This document shows, piece by piece, positions 1-5,013 of a stretch of DNA of 6,619 bases (positions within the stretch are counted from its first letter, which is position 1; each line of letters begins with the position of its first letter). A program made the translations under genes and the position numbers. The notes beneath the pieces are model-generated. The model saw only the letters and a program-made list of their open reading frames with translations. It searched no databases and was not told the origin of the DNA. Source of the DNA: Acidimicrobiales bacterium (GTDB lineage Bacteria > Actinomycetota > Acidimicrobiia > Acidimicrobiales > Poriferisodaliceae); NCBI GenBank assembly GCA_020631315.1, contig JAHDHM010000120.1:2453-9071 (forward strand), written 5' to 3'.

Positions 1-1
1 G

Positions 2-88
2 CGGAAGTGCGCGGACGCGGCAGTGCCACGCTTCGCAGTCTCTGGTCGGCTCGGACTCACTCGCAGTGTCAGCGACGCAACCGCGGAC
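2..88. repeat. Direct repeat, copy 1
   Basis: This matches 228-313 in the same orientation. The first 40 bases (2-41) differ from 228-267 at four positions. The last 24 bases (65-88) are identical to 290-313. The middle ~22 bases have diverged. The unit ends in GCGGAC, and here it continues into a small palindrome with GTCCGC at 91-96. The pattern of two conserved blocks around a variable core suggests a dispersed intergenic repeat rather than a recent tandem duplication. Confidence 0.8.
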
Positions 89-183
89 AGGTCCGCCTGT
101 GTTCTGGCGGAGGTTCGCTCCGGGCGACGTGACGCCGATCGGTCACCGCTTGTCTCGGGGCGGCTGCGCTCGCACGCCGTTGC

Positions 184-200
184 TCTCGACTCCGTCGAGA
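184..200. repeat. Perfect short hairpin
   Basis: TCTCGAC at 184-190 pairs with GTCGAGA at 194-200 across a 3-base loop. It lies between the two direct repeat copies. No T-run follows on either strand, so a terminator role is only a guess; it may be part of the repeat element. Confidence 0.45.
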
Positions 201-227
201 GTAGTGAGGGGGTGGGACAGCGACGTT

Positions 228-313
228 CGGAAGTGTGCGGACGCGTCGGCGCCACGCTTCGCAGTCTCGCTGAGCCCGGCACCACTGACAGTGTCAGCGA
301 CGCAACCGCGGAC
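228..313. repeat. Direct repeat, copy 2
   Basis: This is the second copy of the unit at 2-88, offset by 226 bases at its start and 225 at its end. Conserved blocks are 228-267 (36 of 40 identical) and 290-313 (24 of 24 identical). It ends five bases before the hairpin at 318-338 and 45 bases before the sigma factor stop codon. Confidence 0.8.
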
Positions 314-317
314 GCAT

Positions 318-338
318 CCGGGGCTTCTCGTGCCCCGG
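318..338 (-). terminator. Candidate terminator of sigma unit
   Basis: CCGGGGC at 318-324 and GCCCCGG at 332-338 form a perfect 7-bp GC stem with a 7-base loop. It starts 19 bases past the sigma factor stop codon, where a terminator for the minus-strand unit is expected. There is no U-tract after it, which is common for hairpin terminators in high-GC actinobacteria but lowers certainty. Confidence 0.45.
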
Positions 339-357
339 GCCTCGTCGGCGGGGCGGC

Positions 358-948
358 TCAGACGTCGCAGCAGGCATCGTCGATGCAGCGGCATGCTGCG
401 CACTCGTCGGGCTCTTCGACTCCGCAGTGTTCGAACATGGCGGCGCGAAGCGCAGCCCGTGCACGATGCAGCCGGACGGTCGCGTTGTTCACCGTCACTC
501 CGAGACGGTCGGCGGCCTCTCGAAGCGTCACTCCCTCGGTGTCGACGAGGCCCAGGATGGTGGCGTAGGCAGGCCGCAGGCGCCGAGCCTGGCTGATGCT
601 GCACGCGCATGACTCGCCGAGCAGCGAGTCGACCGGGTCGACACCGGTCATGGCGTCCGTCGGCTCGGGTGGCTCGGCGGCGACCTCGAGGTGGCGCCGT
701 TCGGTGGCGTTGCGTCGGTAGGTGTCGACGATGAGGTTGCGGTGGATGCGGTAGATCCACGCCTCGACCCGCTCGGGATCCTCGAGGGTCTCGGACCGCT
801 CCATGGCTCGTAGCGCGGCGACCTGGAGGAGGTCCTCGCTCTCTTCGAGCCGAACCCGTGAGCGGACGAACGCGTCGAGCTCCGGTCGAAGGGCGCGCAA
901 GGCCTCAGCGACGACGTCTCGATTGGTGCGCACCGACGATGGGCTCAC
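358..948 (-). CDS. ECF sigma factor with Cys-rich tail
   Basis: This is an extracytoplasmic-function RNA polymerase sigma factor of 196 residues. Region 2 spans about residues 21-82, with the typical segment WIYRIHRNLIVDTYRRN at 64-80. Region 4 spans about 120-172, with a helix-turn-helix at 141-164 including LGVTVNNATVRLHRAR. Two features point to the CorE-like (ECF44) metal-sensing group: a CxC pair in the linker (C114, C116) and a cysteine-rich C-terminal tail (C175, C183, C186, C188, C193, C194). In CorE of Myxococcus the tail binds metal and controls activity without an anti-sigma factor; none is encoded here either. The tail is not a clean copy of the usual C-x2-HGC-x2-C-x-C type pattern, so the metal cannot be named. 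The GTG at 948 was chosen because it follows the upstream Cys-rich gene by only 9 bases with a weak CAGG before it; a longer frame to 1011 would overlap that gene. Likely cotranscribed with it. Group assignment is from remembered family features. Confidence 0.88.
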   Translation of the reverse strand: MSPSSVRTNRDVVAEALRALRPELDAFVRSRVRLEESEDLLQVAALRAMERSETLEDPERVEAWIYRIHRNLIVDTYRRNATERRHLEVAAEPPEPTDAMTGVDPVDSLLGESCACSISQARRLRPAYATILGLVDTEGVTLREAADRLGVTVNNATVRLHRARAALRAAMFEHCGVEEPDECAACRCIDDACCDV

Positions 949-958
949 GGACCTGAGA

Positions 959-1096
959 CTACGCCTGCCCGTTCGGGCAGCCGCAGCTGGGCTGGCAGGC
1001 GCACGCATCACCGCAGGTGCAGGAGTCTCCGCAGCAGCAACCGGCGCCGGTCGGCGGGGTGCAGGCGCAGGCAGTGGGGCAGGTGCAGTCGGCCAT
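959..1096 (-). CDS. Metallothionein-like Cys-rich peptide
   Basis: A 45-residue peptide with 13 cysteines (29%) and no histidine. The cysteines fall in CxC pairs at 4/6, 10/12, 26/28, 32/34 and 38/40, plus a CCC run at 20-22. From residue 20 on, a CxC starts every six residues (20, 26, 32, 38). Such density is typical of metallothioneins, which chelate Cu, Zn or Cd in the cytoplasm. I do not recognise it as SmtA-type, which has His and a zinc-finger fold, or as mycobacterial MymT. No signal peptide is visible. The start is set by a strong AAGGAG six bases upstream of ATG; the frame stays open to 1243, but the extra 49 residues lack an RBS and look non-coding. It precedes the Cys-tailed ECF sigma gene by 9 bases, so the pair is very probably one metal-response operon. 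The role is inferred from composition and context. Confidence 0.85.
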   Translation of the reverse strand: MADCTCPTACACTPPTGAGCCCGDSCTCGDACACQPSCGCPNGQA

Positions 1097-1102
1097 GTCA
1101 GA

Positions 1103-1108
1103 CTCCTT
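1103..1108 (-). promoter_or_regulatory. Strong RBS of Cys-rich peptide gene
   Basis: AAGGAG on the minus strand sits six bases before the ATG at 1096. It decides the start of the short gene against the longer open frame, and it suggests high expression. Confidence 0.85.
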
Positions 1109-1131
1109 GGAGTTCGGTGTCGTCGCCTGAG

Positions 1132-1160
1132 CTGACGTTCGAGGGGTCGCGGTTCTTACA
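1132..1160 (-). promoter_or_regulatory. Candidate ECF-type promoter
   Basis: On the minus strand TGTAAG (1160-1155) is followed after 17 bases by CGTCAG (1137-1132), 35 bases before the ATG of the Cys-rich peptide. The TGTAA...CGTC form resembles promoters read by ECF sigma factors, so the sigma gene of this unit may drive itself. This is a pattern match only; the target promoter of this ECF group is not known to me. Confidence 0.3.
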
Positions 1161-1230
1161 GTCCGAGGCGCGTTGCCTGGAGCCTGCGTGCGGCAAGGCG
1201 ATGGACAAGGTGCTGGGCAGCCCGACCGAC

Positions 1231-1249
1231 GGCTGAGGAACACTCAGCC
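1231..1249 (-). terminator. Candidate terminator after tetR
   Basis: GGCTGAG at 1231-1237 and CTCAGCC at 1243-1249 form a perfect 7-bp stem with a 5-base loop, 26 bases past the stop codon of the TetR gene. No U-tract follows. It would separate the regulator from the downstream Cys-rich peptide unit. Confidence 0.45.
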
Positions 1250-1275
1250 AGAGGGTGTCACCCCGGCCAACCGCA

Positions 1276-1980
1276 TCAGCCGGCCTCGGCCCACAGCTGA
1301 GCCGCGGTCGCTGACGCCTCACTGGCGATCTGTGTGGCCTCGTCGGCGTCGAGCCCGAGTGCTGCGAGCAGCAGGCTGAGCACCGCCGTTCGATGCGCGG
1401 TGTCGTCGGGCGCGTCAGCCTGAAACGAGCGGCGGACACAGCGCTGCATCGAGCCGATCGCGACGTCGACCGCAGCATCGACGGACAGCGAGGTGAACCG
1501 ACCGCGTCGGGCCCCTTCGGCGAGGTCGGCCCGTAGGAAGCCGAACGGGTCGCCCGAGTCGGGCCCTGCGTCGAGCAGGTCGTCGAGGCGCAGCATGACC
1601 TGGGCGATCTTCGGGAACGCCGTTGCGGTCTCGAACACCAGGGCGCTCACGGTCGCGAAACGCAGCGCCGGATCGTCGATGTCGACGAGCTGGTCGGCGT
1701 GTGCGGTGAAGGTGGCGAGCACTTCGGAGGCCACGGCGTCGACGAGTGCGTCGCGGTCAGGGAAGTGGTTGTAGAAGGTCCCGTTCGACACGCCGGCACG
1801 GCGCGTCACGTCGAGGATCGTCATCGCCTCGCCGACTTCGGCGATCGCATCGACGGCGGCGATCAGCAGGGTGAGCCGAGTGCGTTCGCGCTTGCCCGAG
1901 GGCCGGCCGTCGTCTGGTCGGAGCAGGGTCGATCCTGCGGGGCCTGCCGTGCCCGACGTCTCACGAGGCGTGCTTGACAT
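1276..1980 (-). CDS. TetR-family transcriptional repressor
   Basis: A 234-residue DNA-binding regulator of the TetR family. After a ~28-residue polar N-terminal extension, the helix-turn-helix domain runs from about 31 to 83, with the recognition part RRAGVSNGTFYNHFPDRDAL at 60-79. The C-terminal ligand and dimer domain (about 90-234) is variable, so the inducer cannot be predicted. The ATG at 1980 is supported by a promoter ending seven bases before it (TACGGT), which gives a leaderless transcript; the frame stays open to 2073, but that part covers the operators. It is divergent from the CHRD protein gene, with two tandem palindromes in the gap. One of them overlaps the -35 box of this gene, so autorepression and control of the neighbour are both likely. 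Confidence 0.93.
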   Translation of the reverse strand: MSSTPRETSGTAGPAGSTLLRPDDGRPSGKRERTRLTLLIAAVDAIAEVGEAMTILDVTRRAGVSNGTFYNHFPDRDALVDAVASEVLATFTAHADQLVDIDDPALRFATVSALVFETATAFPKIAQVMLRLDDLLDAGPDSGDPFGFLRADLAEGARRGRFTSLSVDAAVDVAIGSMQRCVRRSFQADAPDDTAHRTAVLSLLLAALGLDADEATQIASEASATAAQLWAEAG

Positions 1981-1987
1981 GCCCACG

Positions 1988-2016
1988 ACCGTACCGAAAT
2001 ATGAGAACACTCTCAA
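1988..2016 (-). promoter_or_regulatory. Promoter of tetR, leaderless
   Basis: On the minus strand TTGAGA (2016-2011), 17 bases, TACGGT (1993-1988), then seven bases to the ATG at 1980. The -35 box matches TTGACA at five of six bases, and the -10 box fits the actinobacterial TANNNT rule. The distance to the ATG fits transcription starting at the first base of the start codon. Operator copy 1 overlaps the -35 box and half the spacer. Confidence 0.6.
2002..2015. promoter_or_regulatory. TetR operator, copy 1
   Basis: TGAGA-ACAC-TCTCA is a perfect 5-4-5 palindrome. Together with copy 2, 17 bases further on, it is the obvious binding site for the adjacent TetR protein. It overlaps the tetR -35 region. 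Confidence 0.75.
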
Positions 2017-2018
2017 AA

Positions 2019-2032
2019 TGAGAGAACTCTCA
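2019..2032. promoter_or_regulatory. TetR operator, copy 2
   Basis: TGAGAG-AA-CTCTCA is a perfect 14-base palindrome that fits the same TGAGA-N4-TCTCA consensus. The centres of the two copies are 17 bases apart. It lies on the side of the CHRD gene and touches a possible -10 (CATAAA, 2031-2036) for that gene. Confidence 0.75.
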
Positions 2033-2094
2033 TAAATGAACTCGTCGGAGTTCGGAAGTGGCTCGGGGCACACCCGAGCGGAAAGGCACTCGTC

Positions 2095-2901
2095 GTGAAG
2101 AAGTTCGCTCGCTTCCTGTTCACCACCGTCCGGGGTCTGTTCACGATCATCGGCATGCTCGTCGGCATCGCCGCGGTCGTGATCGCCGTGGTGCTGTTCA
2201 CCGGCGGCCCCGACTCGGGCGAGCCGGTGGTGCTCAGCCCGAAGGGTGAGAGCCCGGTCGTCGTCGACCTCGGCCTCGACCCTCTCGCCGGCGGCGAGAT
2301 CGGCATGGTCTACGAGTCGTGGTTGTCGCCACAGCAGGAGGCCGAGGAGGAGTCGGACACTCCCGCCGGTGCGCCCGAGCAGTTCGTGTCGACGAAGCCG
2401 TCGACGGACCGAGAGGAGCGTGACTCACGCGGTCACGGCACCTTGGCGTTCAACCGGGAGATGAGCCGGGCCTACGTGCACCTCGAGCTCCACGGGATCG
2501 ACCCTGCGGACATCACCCTCGCGCACATCCACTGCGGGCGTCCCGGTCAGCTCGGTCCGGTCATGGTCGACTTCGGCGCCACCGGCGACCTCGCCGAGTA
2601 CTTCGCCGACGGTGTCCTGTCGTACGAGATCACGAACGACGACATCGCCGCCGGCACACACGGCCACGGTCTCGTCGGGGCTGCCACTGCGGGATGCCCG
2701 ATCTTCCTCGCCGTCCCTGGCGACCGGCATCGGACCATCGCCGGCATGGCGCACATCGCTGCCCAAGGCGAGCTCTACTTCAACATCCACACGGCGCAGC
2801 AGAACTTCTACGGCGATGTCCGAGGTCAGCTGTATCCGGTGGCCGACGACGTGCTCGCCGAGGCCGGCATCACCCGCATGGACCTGCTGCCCGCGGGCTG
2901 A
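2095..2901 (+). CDS. Membrane-anchored CHRD-domain protein
   Basis: A 268-residue protein. Residues 2-13 are basic, and a strong hydrophobic helix follows at about 14-36, read as a signal anchor with the rest outside the membrane. A Ser/Glu/Asp-rich linker (75-112) leads to a CHRD domain (about 113-248). This is shown by AHIHCG at 143-148, GPVMVDF at 154-160, LYFNIHT at 227-233 and DVRGQLYP at 241-248, which are the usual conserved blocks. CHRD domains, first seen in chordin, also occur in bacterial exported proteins, but no biochemical role is firmly known. C147 and C201 could form a disulfide, and the histidines around 144-146 and 232 could bind metal; both are guesses. GTG at 2095 has AAAGG eight bases upstream. 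The neighbouring divergent TetR probably represses it through the two operators upstream. Confidence 0.88.
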   Translation: MKKFARFLFTTVRGLFTIIGMLVGIAAVVIAVVLFTGGPDSGEPVVLSPKGESPVVVDLGLDPLAGGEIGMVYESWLSPQQEAEEESDTPAGAPEQFVSTKPSTDREERDSRGHGTLAFNREMSRAYVHLELHGIDPADITLAHIHCGRPGQLGPVMVDFGATGDLAEYFADGVLSYEITNDDIAAGTHGHGLVGAATAGCPIFLAVPGDRHRTIAGMAHIAAQGELYFNIHTAQQNFYGDVRGQLYPVADDVLAEAGITRMDLLPAG

Positions 2902-2917
2902 GTGCGGCGACGTCGGT

Positions 2918-3517
2918 TCAGGCTGGCCGTGTCAGCTCGATGCGGTGACACACGACGTCGTCCCGAACCTCGATCGTGTGTCGTTCGACCTCGGACAGAT
3001 CGGTGACGAGCCGGTCGACCGTCGACGTGGCGAGCGGCCACGGTGGACCGGACGGCTCGTCGCTGCCGAGGTGTTCGAGCAGGATCGCCACCAACGTGCC
3101 GCCGGGAGCGACGAGCCGACGCACCGCGTCAGCGGCCTCGGGCTGTCGGTCCGGCGGCGTCGACTGGATGGTGAACACCTCGACGACGAGGTCGAACGAG
3201 CCACTCCACTCGTCGGGCAGGTCGAACAGATCGGCCTGGTGCCAGTCGACGTCGACGTCGCCGTGGCGGGTGCGAGCCCAGTCGACCGCAGTCGGGGAGA
3301 AGTCGAACGCCGTCACGTCCAGCCCTCTGCGAGCCAAGGCCGCCGCGTCGTCGCCGAGGCCTGCTGCGACCACCATCGCTCGTGTCCCTGAAGCGAAGGT
3401 CGCGCCGTCGATCCACTCGTTGATCAACGAACGGGACATGGCTCCCTGCCATGGCACCGCCGCGTCGTCGCCGGCTGCGTTGGCGTACATCGAGTCGAAG
3501 AACTCGGCTTCGTTCAC
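2918..3517 (-). CDS. Class I SAM-dependent methyltransferase
   Basis: A 199-residue protein with a single Rossmann-like methyltransferase domain. Near the N-terminus VPWQGAMSRSLINEWID (21-37) is typical of a small actinobacterial family distantly like thiopurine S-methyltransferases. Motif I, VVAAGLGDDA, is at 49-58, and the acidic residue that holds the SAM ribose is D72 in TAFDFSP. HQADLFDL is at 93-100, FDLVVEVFTIQ at 108-118, and APGGTLVAIL at 137-146. The substrate cannot be told. The start is a GTG at 3517, fixed by GGAGG six bases upstream; the open frame continues far upstream, but only as a shadow of the next gene. It lies 53 bases after the other methyltransferase gene and probably shares its transcript. 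It ends 16 bases from the CHRD gene, tail to tail, with no clear terminator between. Confidence 0.9.
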   Translation of the reverse strand: MNEAEFFDSMYANAAGDDAAVPWQGAMSRSLINEWIDGATFASGTRAMVVAAGLGDDAAALARRGLDVTAFDFSPTAVDWARTRHGDVDVDWHQADLFDLPDEWSGSFDLVVEVFTIQSTPPDRQPEAADAVRRLVAPGGTLVAILLEHLGSDEPSGPPWPLATSTVDRLVTDLSEVERHTIEVRDDVVCHRIELTRPA

Positions 3518-3523
3518 CGGCGA

Positions 3524-3528
3524 CCTCC
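3524..3528 (-). promoter_or_regulatory. RBS fixing methyltransferase start
   Basis: GGAGG on the minus strand, six bases before the GTG at 3517. It selects this start over the much longer open frame that overlaps the upstream gene. Confidence 0.8.
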
Positions 3529-3570
3529 AGGGCGTGAGACGAGCGAACTCTACGGCCGCGGTCGTCTGGC

Positions 3571-4260
3571 TCAGTGTGTGAGCGACCGCACGAAGTACGT
3601 AGTGGGCTCGCCTCGGACGTCGATCGTCCGCTCGGCGACGAGCTCGCTGGAGAAGCCGGCGGTCTCGATCAGCGAGTCGAGGTGGTCGACGTCGCCGCTG
3701 GCTCCGAAGAACAGGAGGATCTCTCCGCCGGGCCGGAGACGGTGCGGCGCCTCTGCGAAGAACCGGCGGAGGGTCTGGTAGTTCTCGTCCGTGATCGCCA
3801 TCTCCAGCAGATCCGTCGGTGCGAACCATCGGAACGGGGGATCGATCACGATCAGGTCGAAGGTGCCGTCGACCGAGTCGAACAGGTCGCTCTGGGCAGC
3901 GTGATGGTTCGCCGATGCGTCGTTGCGCGCCGCGTTGTCCGCGGCGGCAGCGACCGAGTGGGGATTGACGTCGACGGCGAGCACGGTGGCGCCGGCCAAC
4001 GCGGCGAGAACGCCGTTGGCTCCCGCGCCGCACCCCATGTCGAGCGCCCGATTGCCCGGCCGCGTCCGTTCGATGACGAGCTGCCCGAGGAGGTCCGATG
4101 TCGGCGTCGGGCCGAAGACGTGCTCGGGCACGTGGAGCTCGAGGCCGAGGTACTGCGTGTCGTAGGCGCCGAGCGCGTGGAGCTTCGCCGAGGTCGTCTC
4201 GTGCCAGCGGCGCAGATGCTCGACCCGCTCCGGCGGCAGTTGCGGCTCGTACTCGCTCAT
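3571..4260 (-). CDS. Methyltransferase with DPPF motif
   Basis: A 229-residue class I methyltransferase of the 'small domain' (MTS) type. Residues 1-65 form a helical N-terminal part with VPEHVFGPTPTSDLL at 44-58. Motif I, LDMGCGAGANG, is at 73-83, motif II, AVDVNPHSV, at 95-103, and the catalytic-type motif IV, DPPF, at 140-143. RLRPGGEILLFFG at 174-186 is the post-motif strand. A (N/D)PP(F/Y) motif is shared by enzymes that methylate planar nitrogens, such as PrmC/HemK on glutamine and RsmC/RlmG/TrmN6-like enzymes on RNA bases. The target is therefore likely a glutamine or a nucleic acid base, but it cannot be fixed further. ATG at 4260 has no good RBS but has a TANNNT box seven bases upstream, so it is probably leaderless. 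An ATG 14 codons further up lacks any such signal. First gene of a two-methyltransferase unit. Confidence 0.88.
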   Translation of the reverse strand: MSEYEPQLPPERVEHLRRWHETTSAKLHALGAYDTQYLGLELHVPEHVFGPTPTSDLLGQLVIERTRPGNRALDMGCGAGANGVLAALAGATVLAVDVNPHSVAAAADNAARNDASANHHAAQSDLFDSVDGTFDLIVIDPPFRWFAPTDLLEMAITDENYQTLRRFFAEAPHRLRPGGEILLFFGASGDVDHLDSLIETAGFSSELVAERTIDVRGEPTTYFVRSLTH

Positions 4261-4267
4261 CGTCCCG

Positions 4268-4273
4268 AAGCTA
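4268..4273 (-). promoter_or_regulatory. Leaderless -10 box for methyltransferases
   Basis: TAGCTT on the minus strand ends seven bases before the ATG at 4260. This fits a leaderless transcript, and it agrees with the lack of a Shine-Dalgarno sequence. No good -35 box is seen. Confidence 0.42.
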
Positions 4274-4291
4274 ATGACGGGTGACGCCTGG

Positions 4292-4312
4292 CGCCCGGAC
4301 ATTGTCGGGGCG
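4292..4312 (-). terminator. Candidate hairpin terminator
   Basis: CGCCC (4292-4296) pairs with GGGCG (4308-4312), and GAC (4298-4300) pairs with GTC (4304-4306), with one G-G mismatch and a 3-base loop. It begins 13 bases past the stop codon of the membrane protein gene on the minus strand and just before the leaderless start of the methyltransferase pair. No U-tract is present. Confidence 0.38.
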
Positions 4313-4325
4313 ACCCACCCGGATC

Positions 4326-4985
4326 TCAGTAGATCGTCCGGTTCCGCAGGGTGACGGCGAGCGCAAGCCACCAGATCATCATCACGCCGACCAGACCGCC
4401 GAGCAGTGGGAATCGATCCTGGAAGCTGAGGTCGAGCACGCCGGTGACCGAGCCGACCAACCCGGCGACGCCGATGGGCAGTCCGAGCATGGCGTGCAGC
4501 CGATGGTGGCCGAGGCGCAGCAGTCCGGCTGCGAGCAGCCCGGTCGAGATCAGAGCGGCTGCCATGAAGTGGCCGCCGAAGCTCGCTGCCGTTTCGTGGA
4601 GGCCGGTCATGACCGCTGACGCGGCCGCCCGGTCGGCGTCGGTGGCGGTGATGAAGTGCTCGGCAGCGCGGGGTACGGCGACACCGTCGAGTACGGCGGC
4701 GACGAGATACATGACGAGCCCTGCAGTGAGGCCGAACACCCCCGCCGACGTGGCGCGTTCGCCGATTGCGTCCGTGGTCCGTGCTGAAGCCAGCTGGTGC
4801 ACGGCGACGAAGCCGTACGCGAGGAACGGCACCGACGGCTGGTACCTGTCCCACGTGATGGCCATCGTGTTGAGTGCCGTGCCGACCGCCAGGGCCAGCA
4901 GGCCCAAATGGGCATGGACGTGGCCGTCCGGTTGGCGTGGTTCGGTCGAGGAGGCGTGGAGTTGGGTGACGCGGTCGTCGTTCAT
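4326..4985 (-). CDS. Multi-pass membrane protein, unknown role
   Basis: A 219-residue protein I do not recognise. After a polar N-terminus with several His (H22, H24, H26), it has about five or six hydrophobic segments at roughly 27-46, 51-66, 81-104, 133-156, 166-186 and 193-212. Short loops carry charged residues, including WDRYQP at 45-50 and HHRLH at 160-164. No enzyme motif, signal-peptidase site or transporter signature is visible. ATG at 4985 lies 28 bases after the SDR stop codon, so the two genes are probably cotranscribed. A GTG at 5009, 4 bases after that stop, is an alternative start adding eight residues; neither has a clear RBS. It may work in the same process as the SDR, but that is only inferred from position. 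Confidence 0.8.
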   Translation of the reverse strand: MNDDRVTQLHASSTEPRQPDGHVHAHLGLLALAVGTALNTMAITWDRYQPSVPFLAYGFVAVHQLASARTTDAIGERATSAGVFGLTAGLVMYLVAAVLDGVAVPRAAEHFITATDADRAAASAVMTGLHETAASFGGHFMAAALISTGLLAAGLLRLGHHRLHAMLGLPIGVAGLVGSVTGVLDLSFQDRFPLLGGLVGVMMIWWLALAVTLRNRTIY

Positions 4986-5013
4986 GGGGTCGCTTCGTGC
5001 TTGGCGCACTCGT

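Larger units (their letters stand above)
1..357. other. Gene-free region with repeats
   Basis: No convincing gene is seen on either strand before the sigma factor stop codon. Open frames cross the stretch, but their translations are rich in Arg, Ser and Ala, have no recognisable domain, and run on as antisense of the sigma gene. What it does hold is two copies of an ~87-base direct repeat and two perfect short hairpins (184-200 and 318-338). It is best read as a repeat-bearing intergenic region; a neighbouring gene may end just outside the window. Confidence 0.6.

Noticed and set aside
23..596. Long plus-strand open frames across the left end
   Set aside because: They cross the direct repeats and then run antisense to the sigma gene; composition is Arg/Ser/Ala-rich with no domain, as expected of high-GC shadows.
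143..760. 205-residue minus-strand frame overlapping the sigma gene
   Set aside because: It is another frame of the same strand as the clear ECF sigma gene and has no recognisable domain.
949..1011. Longer sigma factor start overlapping the Cys-rich peptide gene
   Set aside because: It would add 21 residues read inside the upstream gene; the GTG at 948 just after that gene's stop fits an operon better.
1097..1243. 49-residue N-terminal extension of the Cys-rich peptide
   Set aside because: A strong AAGGAG directly precedes the inner ATG, and the extension looks like untranslated promoter DNA.
1981..2073. Longer start for the first TetR protein
   Set aside because: The added part is the operator and promoter DNA.
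3518..4033. Long upstream extension of the first methyltransferase
   Set aside because: It is an out-of-frame reading of the upstream methyltransferase gene, Arg-rich with no domain; GGAGG fixes the start at 3517.
4261..4854. Long upstream extension of the DPPF methyltransferase
   Set aside because: It overlaps the membrane protein gene in another frame and lacks any domain; the leaderless box supports 4260.
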